Of a DNA stretch of 36,225 nucleotides, positions 16,903 to 27,348 are shown one piece after another. Position numbers and translations under genes: made by a program. This DNA comes from Geobacter sp. GTDB taxonomy: Bacteria; Desulfobacterota; Desulfuromonadia; Geobacterales; Geobacteraceae. Each line of letters opens with the position of its first letter. Within the stretch, counting starts at the first letter, position 1. Below the pieces are notes generated by a model that ran no database searches, had not been told where the DNA came from, and saw only the letters and a program-made list of their open reading frames with translations. The DNA lies in assembly GCA_003490025.1 (NCBI GenBank), contig DNJC01000079.1, positions 30,591 through 66,815 on the forward strand, in the 5' to 3' direction.

Positions 16903-17739
16903 TCAGTAATCGGCGGAGTTGCTCATCGACCTGTGGCAGCGCTTGCAGTCGTTCATGGGGAAGGCGACCAGCATGTGGCAGGCGCCGCAGAAACTGCCGT
17001 AGATGTTGGCGTCCATGGTGAATGAAGCGGTCGATTTCTGCTTGATGTTGAAGATGTCGGGATGGCAGCTGGAGCAGTCAAGCTCGGCGAAATGTTCCTC
17101 GTGCGAGAAGCTGACGTCGCTGCGCGGCGACGAGGTCCCCAGTTTCAGCGGCTTGCGCAGCTTCTCGGGGAAGTCGAAGGCGTCTCCGGCGTTATTGAGC
17201 ATGTTCGCCGGTTTTACGGACCCCTCCCTCAGCGCGTAGGCCCAATCTATGCCGTTTCCGAACGTCGACATCGGGAGGTTGTCGGAGAAGGTGGCGAACT
17301 GCTTCTCCAGATCCTTGGTGTTCTCCATGTGGCACTTCTTGCAGTTTTGCCGCGGCCCCTCTTTCACGGAGAAGGCGATCGTCCCGTTGTGGCACGCCCC
17401 GCAGTACTTCCCCGCGAGGTATTCCCTCCTGGTAATCCCGGTGTCCCCCTGGCGCATGCTGAAGCCGAGTTCCTGGTGGCAGACCCGGCAGGTGTAGCGT
17501 GAACGATGGCTCCAGTGCGCGAAGACCACCGGGGCCATCCCCGCCTTCCTCGACTTGGCGCGCATGACGACGTTGCCGTACTTCCAGAAGGGGCCGTTGG
17601 GGGGTATGGTCTTCAGCACCTTCGCCAGTTCGCCACGATCCATGGCCAGGCCACCGCTGCCGATCAGGAGTACGATCAGCACCGGGGGCAGGGCGCGCAG
17701 CATCAGGCGCTTCATGGTTTTTGTGCGGGTAACCTTCAT
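16903..17739 (-). CDS. Periplasmic hexaheme c-type cytochrome (two triheme repeats)
   Basis: Protein of 278 residues with an N-terminal signal/anchor (hydrophobic PPVLIVLLIGSGGLA). There are six CxxCH heme sites: CRVCH (84), CGACH (113), CKKCH (133), CSSCH (222), CGACH (251) and CKRCH (265). They form two triheme units, each preceded by an HxxH ligand motif (FAHWSHRSRYTC, FSHEEHFAELDC). The layout fits the c7-type triheme repeat family of Geobacter, which moves electrons through the periplasm toward outer-membrane conduits. ATG 17739 has GGGAGA upstream. It is the last gene of a three-gene operon with a small exported protein and a second hexaheme cytochrome. Confidence 0.93.
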   Translation of the reverse strand: MKVTRTKTMKRLMLRALPPVLIVLLIGSGGLAMDRGELAKVLKTIPPNGPFWKYGNVVMRAKSRKAGMAPVVFAHWSHRSRYTCRVCHQELGFSMRQGDTGITRREYLAGKYCGACHNGTIAFSVKEGPRQNCKKCHMENTKDLEKQFATFSDNLPMSTFGNGIDWAYALREGSVKPANMLNNAGDAFDFPEKLRKPLKLGTSSPRSDVSFSHEEHFAELDCSSCHPDIFNIKQKSTASFTMDANIYGSFCGACHMLVAFPMNDCKRCHRSMSNSADY

Positions 17740-17764
17740 GGCAGTCTCCCGACCGTCGACAGCA

Positions 17765-18076
17765 TCACTTCGCGTTCTGCGCTTCCTTCTTGTAATCCAG
17801 CATGTAGCTGTAGAGGTTGCGGCAGAGCTGCAGCCTCTTCAGGTACACCTTCCGGACCGACGCTTCCTGCGTCTCGATCACCTGCTGCAGCGCGTCGCAC
17901 TTGTCGACCAGCTTCTTCAGCTCGTCCGGAGAGAGCGTCATGGTCTGGCTGGTCTTGGAGCAGGTCTGCTCGAATTCCGCCTTCCAGGCTTCCTCCGCCT
18001 GCGCGGATGCGATCAGGCCGAGAAGAAAGAGTCCCGCAACGGCCGCCAGTAGTCCCCTTTTCACCAGGCTTGTCAT
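17765..18076 (-). CDS. Small exported protein between two hexaheme cytochromes
   Basis: Protein of 103 residues. A signal peptide (KRGLLAAVAGLFLLGLIASAQA, cleavage after AQA) leaves a mature helical protein of about 75 residues with three cysteines (TCSKT, KCDAL, LCRNL) and no CxxCH, so it is not a cytochrome. It is rich in Lys and Gln and probably an alpha-helical bundle. No family is recognised. It starts three bases after the stop of the upstream cytochrome and ends 25 bases before the next, so it is surely co-transcribed with them. A partner or assembly role in the same periplasmic complex is an inference from position. Confidence 0.75.
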   Translation of the reverse strand: MTSLVKRGLLAAVAGLFLLGLIASAQAEEAWKAEFEQTCSKTSQTMTLSPDELKKLVDKCDALQQVIETQEASVRKVYLKRLQLCRNLYSYMLDYKKEAQNAK

Positions 18077-18079
18077 CCC

Positions 18080-18880
18080 TTACCCCGATACCGGCTTGAC
18101 GTGGCAGCGCTTGCAGTTGGTCTGGGGGAAGGCGACCTTGTCGTGGCAGACGCCGCAGTACTTGCCGTCAAAGAGTTCGATCATTGAATATTTGGTGGCC
18201 CCCTTCTTGATGCCGACGAAGATGTCCGGGTGGCAGACCTCGCAGCCGTTCCACACGGTGTGCTTGGCGTGGGAGAAGATGATCTCCGGCATCCCTTCCA
18301 CCTTTGACTTCAGGGCGAAGTCCGCCTGCACCTTCATGGACGATTTCTTGAACGAGACGCCGTCGAGGCTGTCGGTGAGCTTCAGCAGCCCCGCCTCCTC
18401 GGCCTTCTCCCAGTTGATGCCGTTACCGAAGGTCTCCTTGGGCATCTTCTCCAGGAAGCGGTAAAAGGCCTCTTCCCTGGCCGGGTCCTTTTCCAGGGCG
18501 TGGCACTTGACGCACCTCTTGTAGTCCTCCCTGTCGTAGCTCGTGGCGCAGGACTGGAAGATCTTCACCTTGTTGAACGTGGAGGTGCCGTTATGGCAGG
18601 CGCCGCAGAAATACCCCTTGGCGTTGTCCGCGGCGCGGATCTGGGTGGAGTTCGCCGTCATGCCGAAGCCGATGTCGACGTGGCAGAGTCTGCAGGTGTA
18701 GTTCTTGCGATGGACCCAGTGGTCGAACATGACCGGCGGCATGCCGGCCTGCTGTGAGTAGTTGCTGATGGTGACGGTTCCGAAATCTTGCGGCAAGGGC
18801 TTTTTCTTCTTGGTCCCGGCCCCCCAGATAAGACCGGTACTGGCAAGCAGGATCAGGCATACGAGAACCATTCTTTTCAT
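18080..18880 (-). CDS. Periplasmic hexaheme c-type cytochrome, first gene of operon
   Basis: Protein of 266 residues with signal peptide MKRMVLVCLILLASTGLIWG. Six heme sites: CRLCH (63), CGACH (92), CVKCH (123), CEVCH (213), CGVCH (242) and CKRCH (256), arranged as two triheme repeats, each with an upstream HxxH (FDHWVHRKNYTC, FSHAKHTVWNGC). The domain plan is the same as the cytochrome at 16903-17739, so the pair looks like a duplication followed by divergence. This one has an extra cysteine at residue 111 in the third-heme insert (SCATSYDREDYKRC). The ATG follows GGGAGG (GGGGAGGTTCT). An inverted-repeat operator lies about 45 bases upstream. Confidence 0.93.
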   Translation of the reverse strand: MKRMVLVCLILLASTGLIWGAGTKKKKPLPQDFGTVTISNYSQQAGMPPVMFDHWVHRKNYTCRLCHVDIGFGMTANSTQIRAADNAKGYFCGACHNGTSTFNKVKIFQSCATSYDREDYKRCVKCHALEKDPAREEAFYRFLEKMPKETFGNGINWEKAEEAGLLKLTDSLDGVSFKKSSMKVQADFALKSKVEGMPEIIFSHAKHTVWNGCEVCHPDIFVGIKKGATKYSMIELFDGKYCGVCHDKVAFPQTNCKRCHVKPVSG

Positions 18881-18924
18881 AGAACCTCCCCTCCCGGGTC
18901 CCCCCTTGCGGACGAGGAGACTGT

Positions 18925-18949
18925 ATTACTCACTGCAAATGTGAGCAAT
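18925..18949. promoter_or_regulatory. 25-bp inverted repeat operator upstream of the cytochrome operon
   Basis: ATTACTCAC (18925-18933), a 7-base spacer, then GTGAGCAAT (18941-18949). The 9-bp arms differ at one position. It sits 45-69 bases before the start codon at 18880, where an operator or activator site for the hexaheme operon would be expected. Such spacing and symmetry fit a dimeric helix-turn-helix regulator. No regulator gene lies next to it. Confidence 0.6.
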
Positions 18950-19129
18950 CTATTTCAATTATTCCCATATGACAAGTCTTATTTAATGTTGTACCGGGAA
19001 ATGCCGAAAAGGGGCGTGAGGTACCAGGTGGCGAAGGAGGCGTTTCGCTGCAGCGAGGAACCCCTTGCCCTGCACGACTTTTGCGGGTAATCTGCTCCGG
19101 CAGCACAACTTTTCAAAAGGCGGTACCAC

Positions 19130-20374
19130 GTGTTCAGAGCTTTACCCTCTTTGCTGTTCATATCCCTGCTGGTCTTCTTTGCGACTCCCGCAACATCACA
19201 TGCCGTGGTCAAGACCGGCGCCCAGGTCCTCGCCGAGCAGGGGTTCCAGCCGCTCAGGGGGAAGCGCTTCGCCCTGGTGACCAACCATTCGGCCATGGTC
19301 GGCGAGGAGCACCTGATCGAAGCGATGCACAGAAACGGCGTGCACCCGGCGCTGATCTTCACCCCCGAACACGGGCTGAAGGGGGCGGCGGAGGACGGGG
19401 TGCACCTGGCGGACGAGAGCTCTAGCGGCATCCCGGTGAAAAGCCTCTACGGCGCCACCAAGAAACCGCGCCCGGACGACCTGAAGGGGCTCGACCTGGT
19501 CCTGTTCGACATCCAGGACGCCGGGGTCCGTTTCTACACCTACATCTCGACCATGGGGCTTGCCATGCAGGCCGCGGCCGAGGCGGGGATCCCGTTCATG
19601 GTGCTGGACCGTCCCAACCCGCTCGGGGGCGATTACGTCTCCGGCTTCGTCCGGGAAGAGCTGCCGGCCACCTTCACCTCTCTCTACCCGATCCCGGAAG
19701 CCCACGGCATGACCGTGGGAGAACTCGCAGAGATGATCAAGGGGGAGGCGATGCTGCCGGGGCTCGCCCAGCTCGAACTCGCCGTCGTTGCCATGCAGGG
19801 ATGGGAGCGGGACATGCGCTGGCCGGACACCGGGCTCCCCTGGGTCGGCACCAGCCCGAACCTGGCACAGTGGGAATCGGCGCTCCTGTATCCGGGGCTC
19901 GGTCTCCTGGAGGGGACCAGCGCTTCCGAGGGGCGCGGCACGGCACACCCTTTCCGGCAGGCGGGGTGGCCCGGCGTCGATGCCGCCGCACTCGCCAGGC
20001 GCCTGAACGAGGAGAAGCTCCCGGGTCTCCATTTCGAACCGGTGCAGTTCACGCCGGTCCGGATGCCGGGCATCTCCAGCGATCCCAAGTACCGGGACCG
20101 GGAAATCGGGGGGGTCAGGATCGACATCGTCGATTACCGCGATGTGCTCCCGGTGGAAACGGGGGTTGCCGTCCTCTGCGCGCTCCGCGCCGCGATCCCG
20201 GAGTTGTCACGCCCCTACTTCTTCAGGGGCGGCTTCGACGACATGGCCGGCTCCGAGGGCTTGCGCCAGGGGCTGCAGGGCGGAGAGACGGCCTCGGCCA
20301 TCATGGAGCGCTGGAGCGATGCCCTGGACCGCTTCCTGGAGCAGCGCAGGAAGTACCTGATCTACCCCGAATAA
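19130..20374 (+). CDS. NamZ-like exo-beta-N-acetylmuramidase (DUF1343 family), exported
   Basis: Protein of 414 residues. It starts with GTG at 19130, after AAAGGCGG. A signal peptide (MFRALPSLLFISLLVFFATPATSHA) is clear. Family motifs follow: GKRFALVTNHSAM, LIFTPEHGLKGAAEDG, IPVKSLYGATKKPRPDDL, LVLFDIQDAGVRFYTYISTM, FMVLDRPNPLGGDYVSG, PIPEAHGMTVGELAEMI, PGLGLLEGTSASEGRGT and PFRQAGWPGVD. DUF1343 proteins include NamZ of Bacillus, which removes terminal N-acetylmuramic acid from peptidoglycan fragments, so a cell-wall turnover role in the periplasm is likely. The gene stands alone, with a GC-rich hairpin after the stop. The full-length domain suggests an active enzyme. Confidence 0.85.
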   Translation: MFRALPSLLFISLLVFFATPATSHAVVKTGAQVLAEQGFQPLRGKRFALVTNHSAMVGEEHLIEAMHRNGVHPALIFTPEHGLKGAAEDGVHLADESSSGIPVKSLYGATKKPRPDDLKGLDLVLFDIQDAGVRFYTYISTMGLAMQAAAEAGIPFMVLDRPNPLGGDYVSGFVREELPATFTSLYPIPEAHGMTVGELAEMIKGEAMLPGLAQLELAVVAMQGWERDMRWPDTGLPWVGTSPNLAQWESALLYPGLGLLEGTSASEGRGTAHPFRQAGWPGVDAAALARRLNEEKLPGLHFEPVQFTPVRMPGISSDPKYRDREIGGVRIDIVDYRDVLPVETGVAVLCALRAAIPELSRPYFFRGGFDDMAGSEGLRQGLQGGETASAIMERWSDALDRFLEQRRKYLIYPE

Positions 20375-20401
20375 GCGGGATCCGCTCCGGGGAAAAAAGA
20401 A

Positions 20402-20435
20402 GGGGCGCCTCCCGCCGTCAGGCGGGGAGTGCCCC
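20402..20435. terminator. GC-rich hairpin after the NamZ-like gene
   Basis: Arms 20402-20416 and 20421-20435 pair with a few mismatches around a GTCA loop, 27 bases past the stop. There is no T-run on the plus side. The A-rich run just before it would be a T-run for minus-strand transcripts, so it may block antisense transcription or stabilise the mRNA end. Confidence 0.45.
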
Positions 20436-20753
20436 AGGTGCAACCATCTGATGTCGGTATCGGCCGCACAGCGTACACCAATGGAAAGGAAGATGAACAG
20501 CCGCCCGGAAGAGGAAGCTTTCCGGCCCCCGACCGCCCTTCAAGGCATGCCGGCGGCACCTTCTGTGCCTGCGGCGGTTCCATGTCAACTCTGTCGACTT
20601 ATCGCCCGCCCCCCCACCTACTTGAGCGAAAAAACCTCCCCAGGCGAAATAAACTCATTCGGTCTTCGGCTCCCCCTCACCCGCCCCGCAATGGCAGCGC
20701 CTTCTCTCAACCGGAACTATCGGAAAGTTAAGAGATTCCTCAAATAAAAAACC
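20436..20753. other. Non-coding spacer before the MCP promoter
   Basis: About 320 bases with no gene I can support. It has GC-rich patches, CGGCGGCACC and TGCCTGCGGC near 20550, and C-runs near 20610-20625. An open frame at 20451-20747 lacks a ribosome site and looks like low-complexity Pro/Arg sequence. I see no riboswitch consensus. Confidence 0.35.
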
Positions 20754-20780
20754 TCAACTTTGTTAGCGACCTGCCGATAT
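20754..20780 (+). promoter_or_regulatory. Sigma-28 (FliA) promoter of the MCP gene
   Basis: TCAACTTT, then 11 bases, then GCCGATAT. This matches the flagellar sigma-28 consensus (TAAAGTTT-N11-GCCGATAA) closely, with the correct spacing. It lies 52 bases before the MCP start codon, so the chemoreceptor is probably made with the late flagellar genes. Confidence 0.75.
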
Positions 20781-20831
20781 CTCTACCAGCACCGGGACGT
20801 ATACGTCCAACCTATCGATGAGGAGAAGGAT

Positions 20832-22526
20832 ATGAAGCAAGGCTACAGGTTCACCTTCCGAACCAAGATACTTCTGTTGGTCCTGGCCAGTTGCTGCGCC
20901 CTCGGGGCGCCGACAGGCTTGACCGTCATGAAGGAGTTCTACGATATCCTGTCCAGGTTCAACGGCACCTACAGGGAAGCGCTCTTTTCCGCCTCGGACA
21001 ACCTCGCCAAGACCCAGGTGCAGAGCGCGGTGACCATGCTGCAAGGGGTAAGCGACCGGCAGCAGAAAGGCGAAATGACGCTTGATGAGGCCAAGAAACA
21101 GGGCGCGGACCTGCTGAGGAAGATGAAGTTCGGCAAGGACGGCTATTTCTGGGCCGACACCCCGGACGGCACCAACGTGGTGCTGCTCGGCAAGGACGCC
21201 GAGGGGAAAAACCGCTTCAACCTCAAGGACGCGAAGGGGAAGCTGCTGATCCAGGAGATCATCAAGCAGGGGATGCAGCCTGACGGCGGCTTCACCGATT
21301 ATCACTTCCCCCCCCCGGGAAGCGACGTCCCTGCCGCGAAGCGGGGGTACTCGCTGTACTTCAAGCCGTTTGACTGGGTGGTCGGCACCGGCAGCTACGT
21401 CGACGACCTCGACCGGCAGGTCGCCAAAACGGCCGACGGAAACCGCCGGCAGATCATGGGAGGGGTGTACCTCGTGGTCGGCCTGACCGTGGCGATACTG
21501 GCCCTGATCTGCCTGGTCTCCGTACTGGTGGTGCGCCAGTTGATCGCCCACATAGGGACGGAGCCGGCCGAGCTTGCGGCGATCGCCGAGCAGGTGGCGG
21601 CGGGGGACCTCACGGTGCGTCTGGTTCCGGGCAAGACCGGGATTCACGAGGCGATGCGGCGCATGGTGGAGGCGCTGAGGGATGTCATGGAAAAGGTGAA
21701 CCGCAGCGCCGAGGACGTATCCGCGGCGGCAAGGGAGCTGAACGAAAACGCGCGCCGGACGGCGGACGGGGCGCACGAGGTGGTGAACCAGGCCGGGACG
21801 GTTGCGGTCGCCAGCGAGGAGATGTCCTGCACCAGCAACGACATCGCACGCAACTGCCACTTGGCCGCCGACAGCTCCGGGCGTGCCAGCAGCACCGCGC
21901 ATGACGGCGCGGCCATCGTCAGCGCGACGGTTCAGGGGATGAACAGGATCGCCGCCCACGTGCGGAACTCGGCGGGGGTGGTGGAGAGGCTCGGCACCCG
22001 CAGCGACCAGATAGGGGAGATCGTCGCCACCATCGAGGACATCGCCGACCAGACCAACCTGCTGGCTCTGAACGCCGCCATCGAGGCGGCACGTGCCGGC
22101 GAGCAGGGGCGGGGCTTCGCGGTGGTAGCCGACGAGGTCCGGGCGCTCGCGGAAAGGACGACCCGCGCCACCCGCGAGATAGGGGCGATGATAAAGAACA
22201 TCCAGCAGGAGACCAAGCTTGCCGTGCGGGCCATGGAGGAGGGCGTGGAGGAGGTGGAGCGGGGGACCGGCGAGGCGGCCAAGTCCGGCGACGCGCTGGA
22301 GCAGATCCTGAACCAGATCAACGAGGTCACCGGCCAGATCAACCAGATCGCCACCGCGGCCGAGGAGCAGACCGCCACGACGCAGGAGATCACCAGCAAC
22401 ATCCACCAGATTTCCGATACGGTGCAGGCGAGCGCACGGAGTTCGCAGGATATCTCCGCCGCCTCCGAACAGCTCACCAGGCTTTCAGCGGAGATGCGGG
22501 GGATGGTGCAGAGGTTCAGGCTTTAA
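20832..22526 (+). CDS. Methyl-accepting chemotaxis protein with a Cache sensor
   Basis: Protein of 564 residues. The start ATG 20832 (MKQGYRFTFRTK) has AGGAGAAGGA just upstream; the open frame before it contains the promoter. Order: TM1 (about 12-32), periplasmic single-Cache (sCache_2-like) domain (about 40-195; KMKFGKDGYFWADTPDG, YSLYFKPFDWVVGTGSYVDDLD), TM2 (about 205-232), HAMP (about 235-285), then the cytoplasmic signalling hairpin. The hairpin tip is IADQTNLLALNAAIEAARAGEQGRGFAVVADEVRALAERT, the CheA/CheW contact site. There is no CheR-binding pentapeptide at the C terminus. The ligand is probably a small organic acid or similar, as is common for this Cache type (inference). The gene stands alone and ends at a terminator at 22610-22633. 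Confidence 0.93.
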   Translation: MKQGYRFTFRTKILLLVLASCCALGAPTGLTVMKEFYDILSRFNGTYREALFSASDNLAKTQVQSAVTMLQGVSDRQQKGEMTLDEAKKQGADLLRKMKFGKDGYFWADTPDGTNVVLLGKDAEGKNRFNLKDAKGKLLIQEIIKQGMQPDGGFTDYHFPPPGSDVPAAKRGYSLYFKPFDWVVGTGSYVDDLDRQVAKTADGNRRQIMGGVYLVVGLTVAILALICLVSVLVVRQLIAHIGTEPAELAAIAEQVAAGDLTVRLVPGKTGIHEAMRRMVEALRDVMEKVNRSAEDVSAAARELNENARRTADGAHEVVNQAGTVAVASEEMSCTSNDIARNCHLAADSSGRASSTAHDGAAIVSATVQGMNRIAAHVRNSAGVVERLGTRSDQIGEIVATIEDIADQTNLLALNAAIEAARAGEQGRGFAVVADEVRALAERTTRATREIGAMIKNIQQETKLAVRAMEEGVEEVERGTGEAAKSGDALEQILNQINEVTGQINQIATAAEEQTATTQEITSNIHQISDTVQASARSSQDISAASEQLTRLSAEMRGMVQRFRL

Positions 22527-22534
22527 AACCCAAT

Positions 22535-22609
22535 GGACAATTGACGATTGACGATTGACAACGAACTTCGTTCCACCAACCAATGCACCGACAACACGAT
22601 TGACAACGA
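22535..22609. repeat. Spaced ATTGAC microrepeats
   Basis: ATTGAC units recur in ACAATTGACGATTGACGATTG at about 22537-22558, in phase every 7 bases, and once more in GATTGACAACGAG near 22598. The function is unknown. Confidence 0.5.
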
Positions 22610-22633
22610 GGCCGCCCCAACGGGCGGCCTTTT
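22610..22633 (+). terminator. Rho-independent terminator of the MCP gene
   Basis: Stem GGCCGCCC (22610-22617), loop, GGGCGGCC (22622-22629), then TTTT. It is 84 bases past the MCP stop. Confidence 0.85.
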
Positions 22634-22657
22634 CCGTGGCGGCCATCTTTTCTTCTT

Positions 22658-22801
22658 ATCGTTCCTACGCTCCAGCGTGGGAACAGATCGCGGGACGCTC
22701 CCGCGTCCGGTCTTCATAACCATGGTTCTATGGATAGCAGCCTGTTGCTCACGCTGGAGCGCCAGGGGCTTTGCGTTCCCACGCTGGAGCGTAGGAACGA
22801 T
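22658..22801. repeat. REPIN-like element: 27-bp perfect inverted repeat with a 90-base core
   Basis: Arms 22658-22684 and 22775-22801 are perfect reverse complements. Each arm is itself nearly palindromic (GTTCC-yACGCT-CC-AGCGTr-GGAAC). A third partial copy, ACGCTGGAGCG, is at 22751-22761. This matches the doublet architecture of REP elements mobilised by REP-associated tyrosine transposases (RAYT). No transposase gene is in the window. Confidence 0.75.
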
Positions 22802-22807
22802 GAACAC

Positions 22808-22853
22808 AATCTCCCCCTCCCCTTCAAGGGGAGGGCCGGGGTGGGGATGGGTG
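22808..22853. repeat. GC-rich interspersed repeat (CTCCCC...GGGGAGGG type)
   Basis: CTCCCCCTCCCCTTCAAGG, then GGAGGGCCGGGGTGGGGAT. It forms a short hairpin around CCCTTCAAGGGG and belongs to the same family as the elements at 33227-33452 and 29590-29780. It lies in the murB leader. Confidence 0.6.
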
Positions 22854-23888
22854 AAACCGGGACGCACAGCGGAAAATGGTCGTTAATTGGCAAATATTTT
22901 CGCTTGCGTGCGGGGTCGTGTATGATATTGGCTATGCCTGACTTCGACAACAAAACATCGGACAGCATCGTGGTACGACAGGACGTGCCGCTGGCCCCCT
23001 TCACCTCGTTCAGGATCGGGGGGGCCGCCCGCTTCTTCACCACGGCCGGAAGCCTCGACCAGCTGCGACAGTCATTGCTGTTCGCACGCAGGGAGGGACT
23101 CCCTTTCTGCATCCTGGGTGGGGGGACCAACCTGCTGATAAGCGACCAGGGGTTCGATGGAGTGGCGATCCGGATGCAACTGGAGGAGGTCCAGGTCTCC
23201 GGGAACAGGATCGAGGCGCAGGCGGGCGTCGACCTGATGGAGCTGATACGGCGCACTGCGGAACTCGGACTGTCGGGGATGGAGTCGCTGGCCGGGATAC
23301 CGGGATCGGTCGGCGGAGCGGTTCGGGGGAATGCGGGGGCGTACGGAAGCTGCATGGCGGACGTGACTGAGAGGGTGCTCGCACTGCACGCGCAGAGCCT
23401 GGAACTCCTTTCCCTGGAACCCGGGGAATGCGCCTTCCAGTACCGCGACAGCCGGTTCAAGCGGGACCCGTCGCTGGTGGTGGTCTCGGCGCTGCTGTCA
23501 CTCTCACCGGGGGACCCGGGCGAGGTCCGCCAGAAGATGGAGGCGACCGTAGCAAGACGGGAGGCGAGGCAGCTGCAGTGCGATCTGAGCGCCGGTTCCT
23601 TTTTCATGAACCCGGTGGTGACCGACCCCGAGCTGATCCGGAGATTCGAGACCGACCAGGGGGTGCGTTGCAGGGAGTGCAGGATTCCGGCGGGATGGCT
23701 CATCGACCAGGCAGGGTTACGCAGCACCAGGGTGGGAGGCGCCATGGTGAACCCGAGGCACGCCAACTACCTGGTCAACACCGGCGACGCCAGCGCCGAG
23801 GAGATGGTCCGGCTGGCCTCCCTGGTCAAGAGAAGGGTGCGGGACGAGCTGGGGGTCGTGCTCCGGGAGGAGGTAAGCTCCCTCGGCT

Positions 23889-26351
<2,463 letters not shown>

Positions 26352-26568
26352 GATTGCCCTTTATGCAAAGAGATACCTACCTGCTTTGTCGGCTTTTCCG
26401 GAGATAACTTGAGCGGCAAAGCAATCGCGCAGGTGATATTCAGCGCACTGCGGCAGGTGCGGAAGGCGGTGGGGCGCCGGTTTGCGGCGGGAGGGCGGGA
26501 GACGACGGCGCGAAAGGGTCGCGCCGCCCGGGGAGAGGAGCGGTGGGAAGCACGCTGGGGGTGACGGG

Positions 26569-27255
26569 TCAGGTAGAGGGCGCGATGATGTTGATCCAGT
26601 TCGCCTGCCGCTCCGTGAGGCCATCGAACATGACGCCGGTTCCCGGGATGCTGCGGCAGCTCCCCCATTCGATGTTCCAGCAGACGACGGCCATGATCGG
26701 CGCTTCTCCCGCCTGTTCCGCGAAGGAGAGCCGCACCGGGGCCCCCTTGGGGAGCGGCCGGGTGGTGTGCACGAAAGCGCCGCCTTGTGAAATATTGACG
26801 GTAAAGCTCTTGACCGCTTCGGCATCTGGGCCGTCGCTTGCGAAGATGAGCACGGAGAGATAGCAGTCCTTGCGGTTGAACCTGCGCAGGGACCTGGCCG
26901 CGAACGGCTTGCACCTGCTTTCGATGAAGTAGGAAAGTCCCGCCTCCACGTTGCTGGAGAAGGACTGCTCGAGCGGGCTTAGGCTCATGCACTTCAGCCT
27001 GGTGTCCCACTTCACCCGCAACGTGGGGTAGAGGTTGATGCAATCGTAGGCGATGGATTTCTCTTCTTGGCTGCTGCGCACCAGCGTCAGGAGATCGATC
27101 AAGAGGCCGCTGTAGGCAGCGTCGATCGACATGTGCAGCATCTCCCTGAAGGAAGCCGCCGTATGGTAGGAAACCCCGACCCTGTCCAGCGCCTGCCGGT
27201 AAGCGTCCCTCGCCTCTGCCTCGTTCACCACCATCAATAACCTGGTTTCTTCCAT
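26569..27255 (-). CDS. PilZ domain protein (c-di-GMP binding)
   Basis: Protein of 228 residues. The C-terminal PilZ domain (about 120-222) has both c-di-GMP signature motifs: RRFNR (R124xxxR128) and NISQGG (N154xSxxG). It continues FVHTTRPLPKGAPVRLSFAE and CWNIEWGSCRSIPGTGVMF. The N-terminal 115 residues (LLMVVNEAEARDAYRQALDR, YSGLLIDLLTLV) look like a degenerate receiver-type fold without the phospho-acceptor Asp pattern. It is probably a cytoplasmic c-di-GMP effector. ATG 27255 has AGAGGGTG upstream. It is on the same strand as the kinase, 217 bases before it, so it may be in its own unit. Its target is not visible. Confidence 0.88.
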   Translation of the reverse strand: MEETRLLMVVNEAEARDAYRQALDRVGVSYHTAASFREMLHMSIDAAYSGLLIDLLTLVRSSQEEKSIAYDCINLYPTLRVKWDTRLKCMSLSPLEQSFSSNVEAGLSYFIESRCKPFAARSLRRFNRKDCYLSVLIFASDGPDAEAVKSFTVNISQGGAFVHTTRPLPKGAPVRLSFAEQAGEAPIMAVVCWNIEWGSCRSIPGTGVMFDGLTERQANWINIIAPST

Positions 27256-27290
27256 GACACCCTCTGGACCGTGAAACTGGAATCAAAGGC

Positions 27291-27312
27291 GCCCGGGACG
27301 CGGGCCCCGGGC
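27291..27312 (-). terminator. Possible weak terminator after the SYLF gene
   Basis: GCCCGGG (27291-27297) pairs with CCCGGGC (27306-27312) across an 8-base loop. On the minus strand it is followed by GCCTTTGATT, so the T-run is poor. Confidence 0.35.
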
Positions 27313-27348
27313 ACGAGATAAACAGCGCTGGTCAAAACGCATGGATCA

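Noticed and set aside
15725..16909. A 394-codon open frame overlapping the M20 gene in another frame
   Set aside because: Gly/Arg/Ala-rich shifted frame; the M20 frame carries all catalytic motifs.
20451..20747. Small 98-codon frame before the MCP gene
   Set aside because: No ribosome site, Pro/Arg-rich, and it runs up to the sigma-28 promoter.
20763..22406. A 547-codon open frame on the minus strand opposite the MCP gene
   Set aside because: It is a shadow of high GC codon use in the chemoreceptor; composition is His/Leu/Arg-rich with no family and no ribosome site.
22730..22921. 64-codon N-terminal extension of MurB
   Set aside because: It translates through two interspersed repeats; MurB homology begins after 22934.
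22921..22926. TATGAT as a -10 for a leaderless murB transcript
   Set aside because: No convincing -35 at the right distance; it overlaps one of the candidate start codons.
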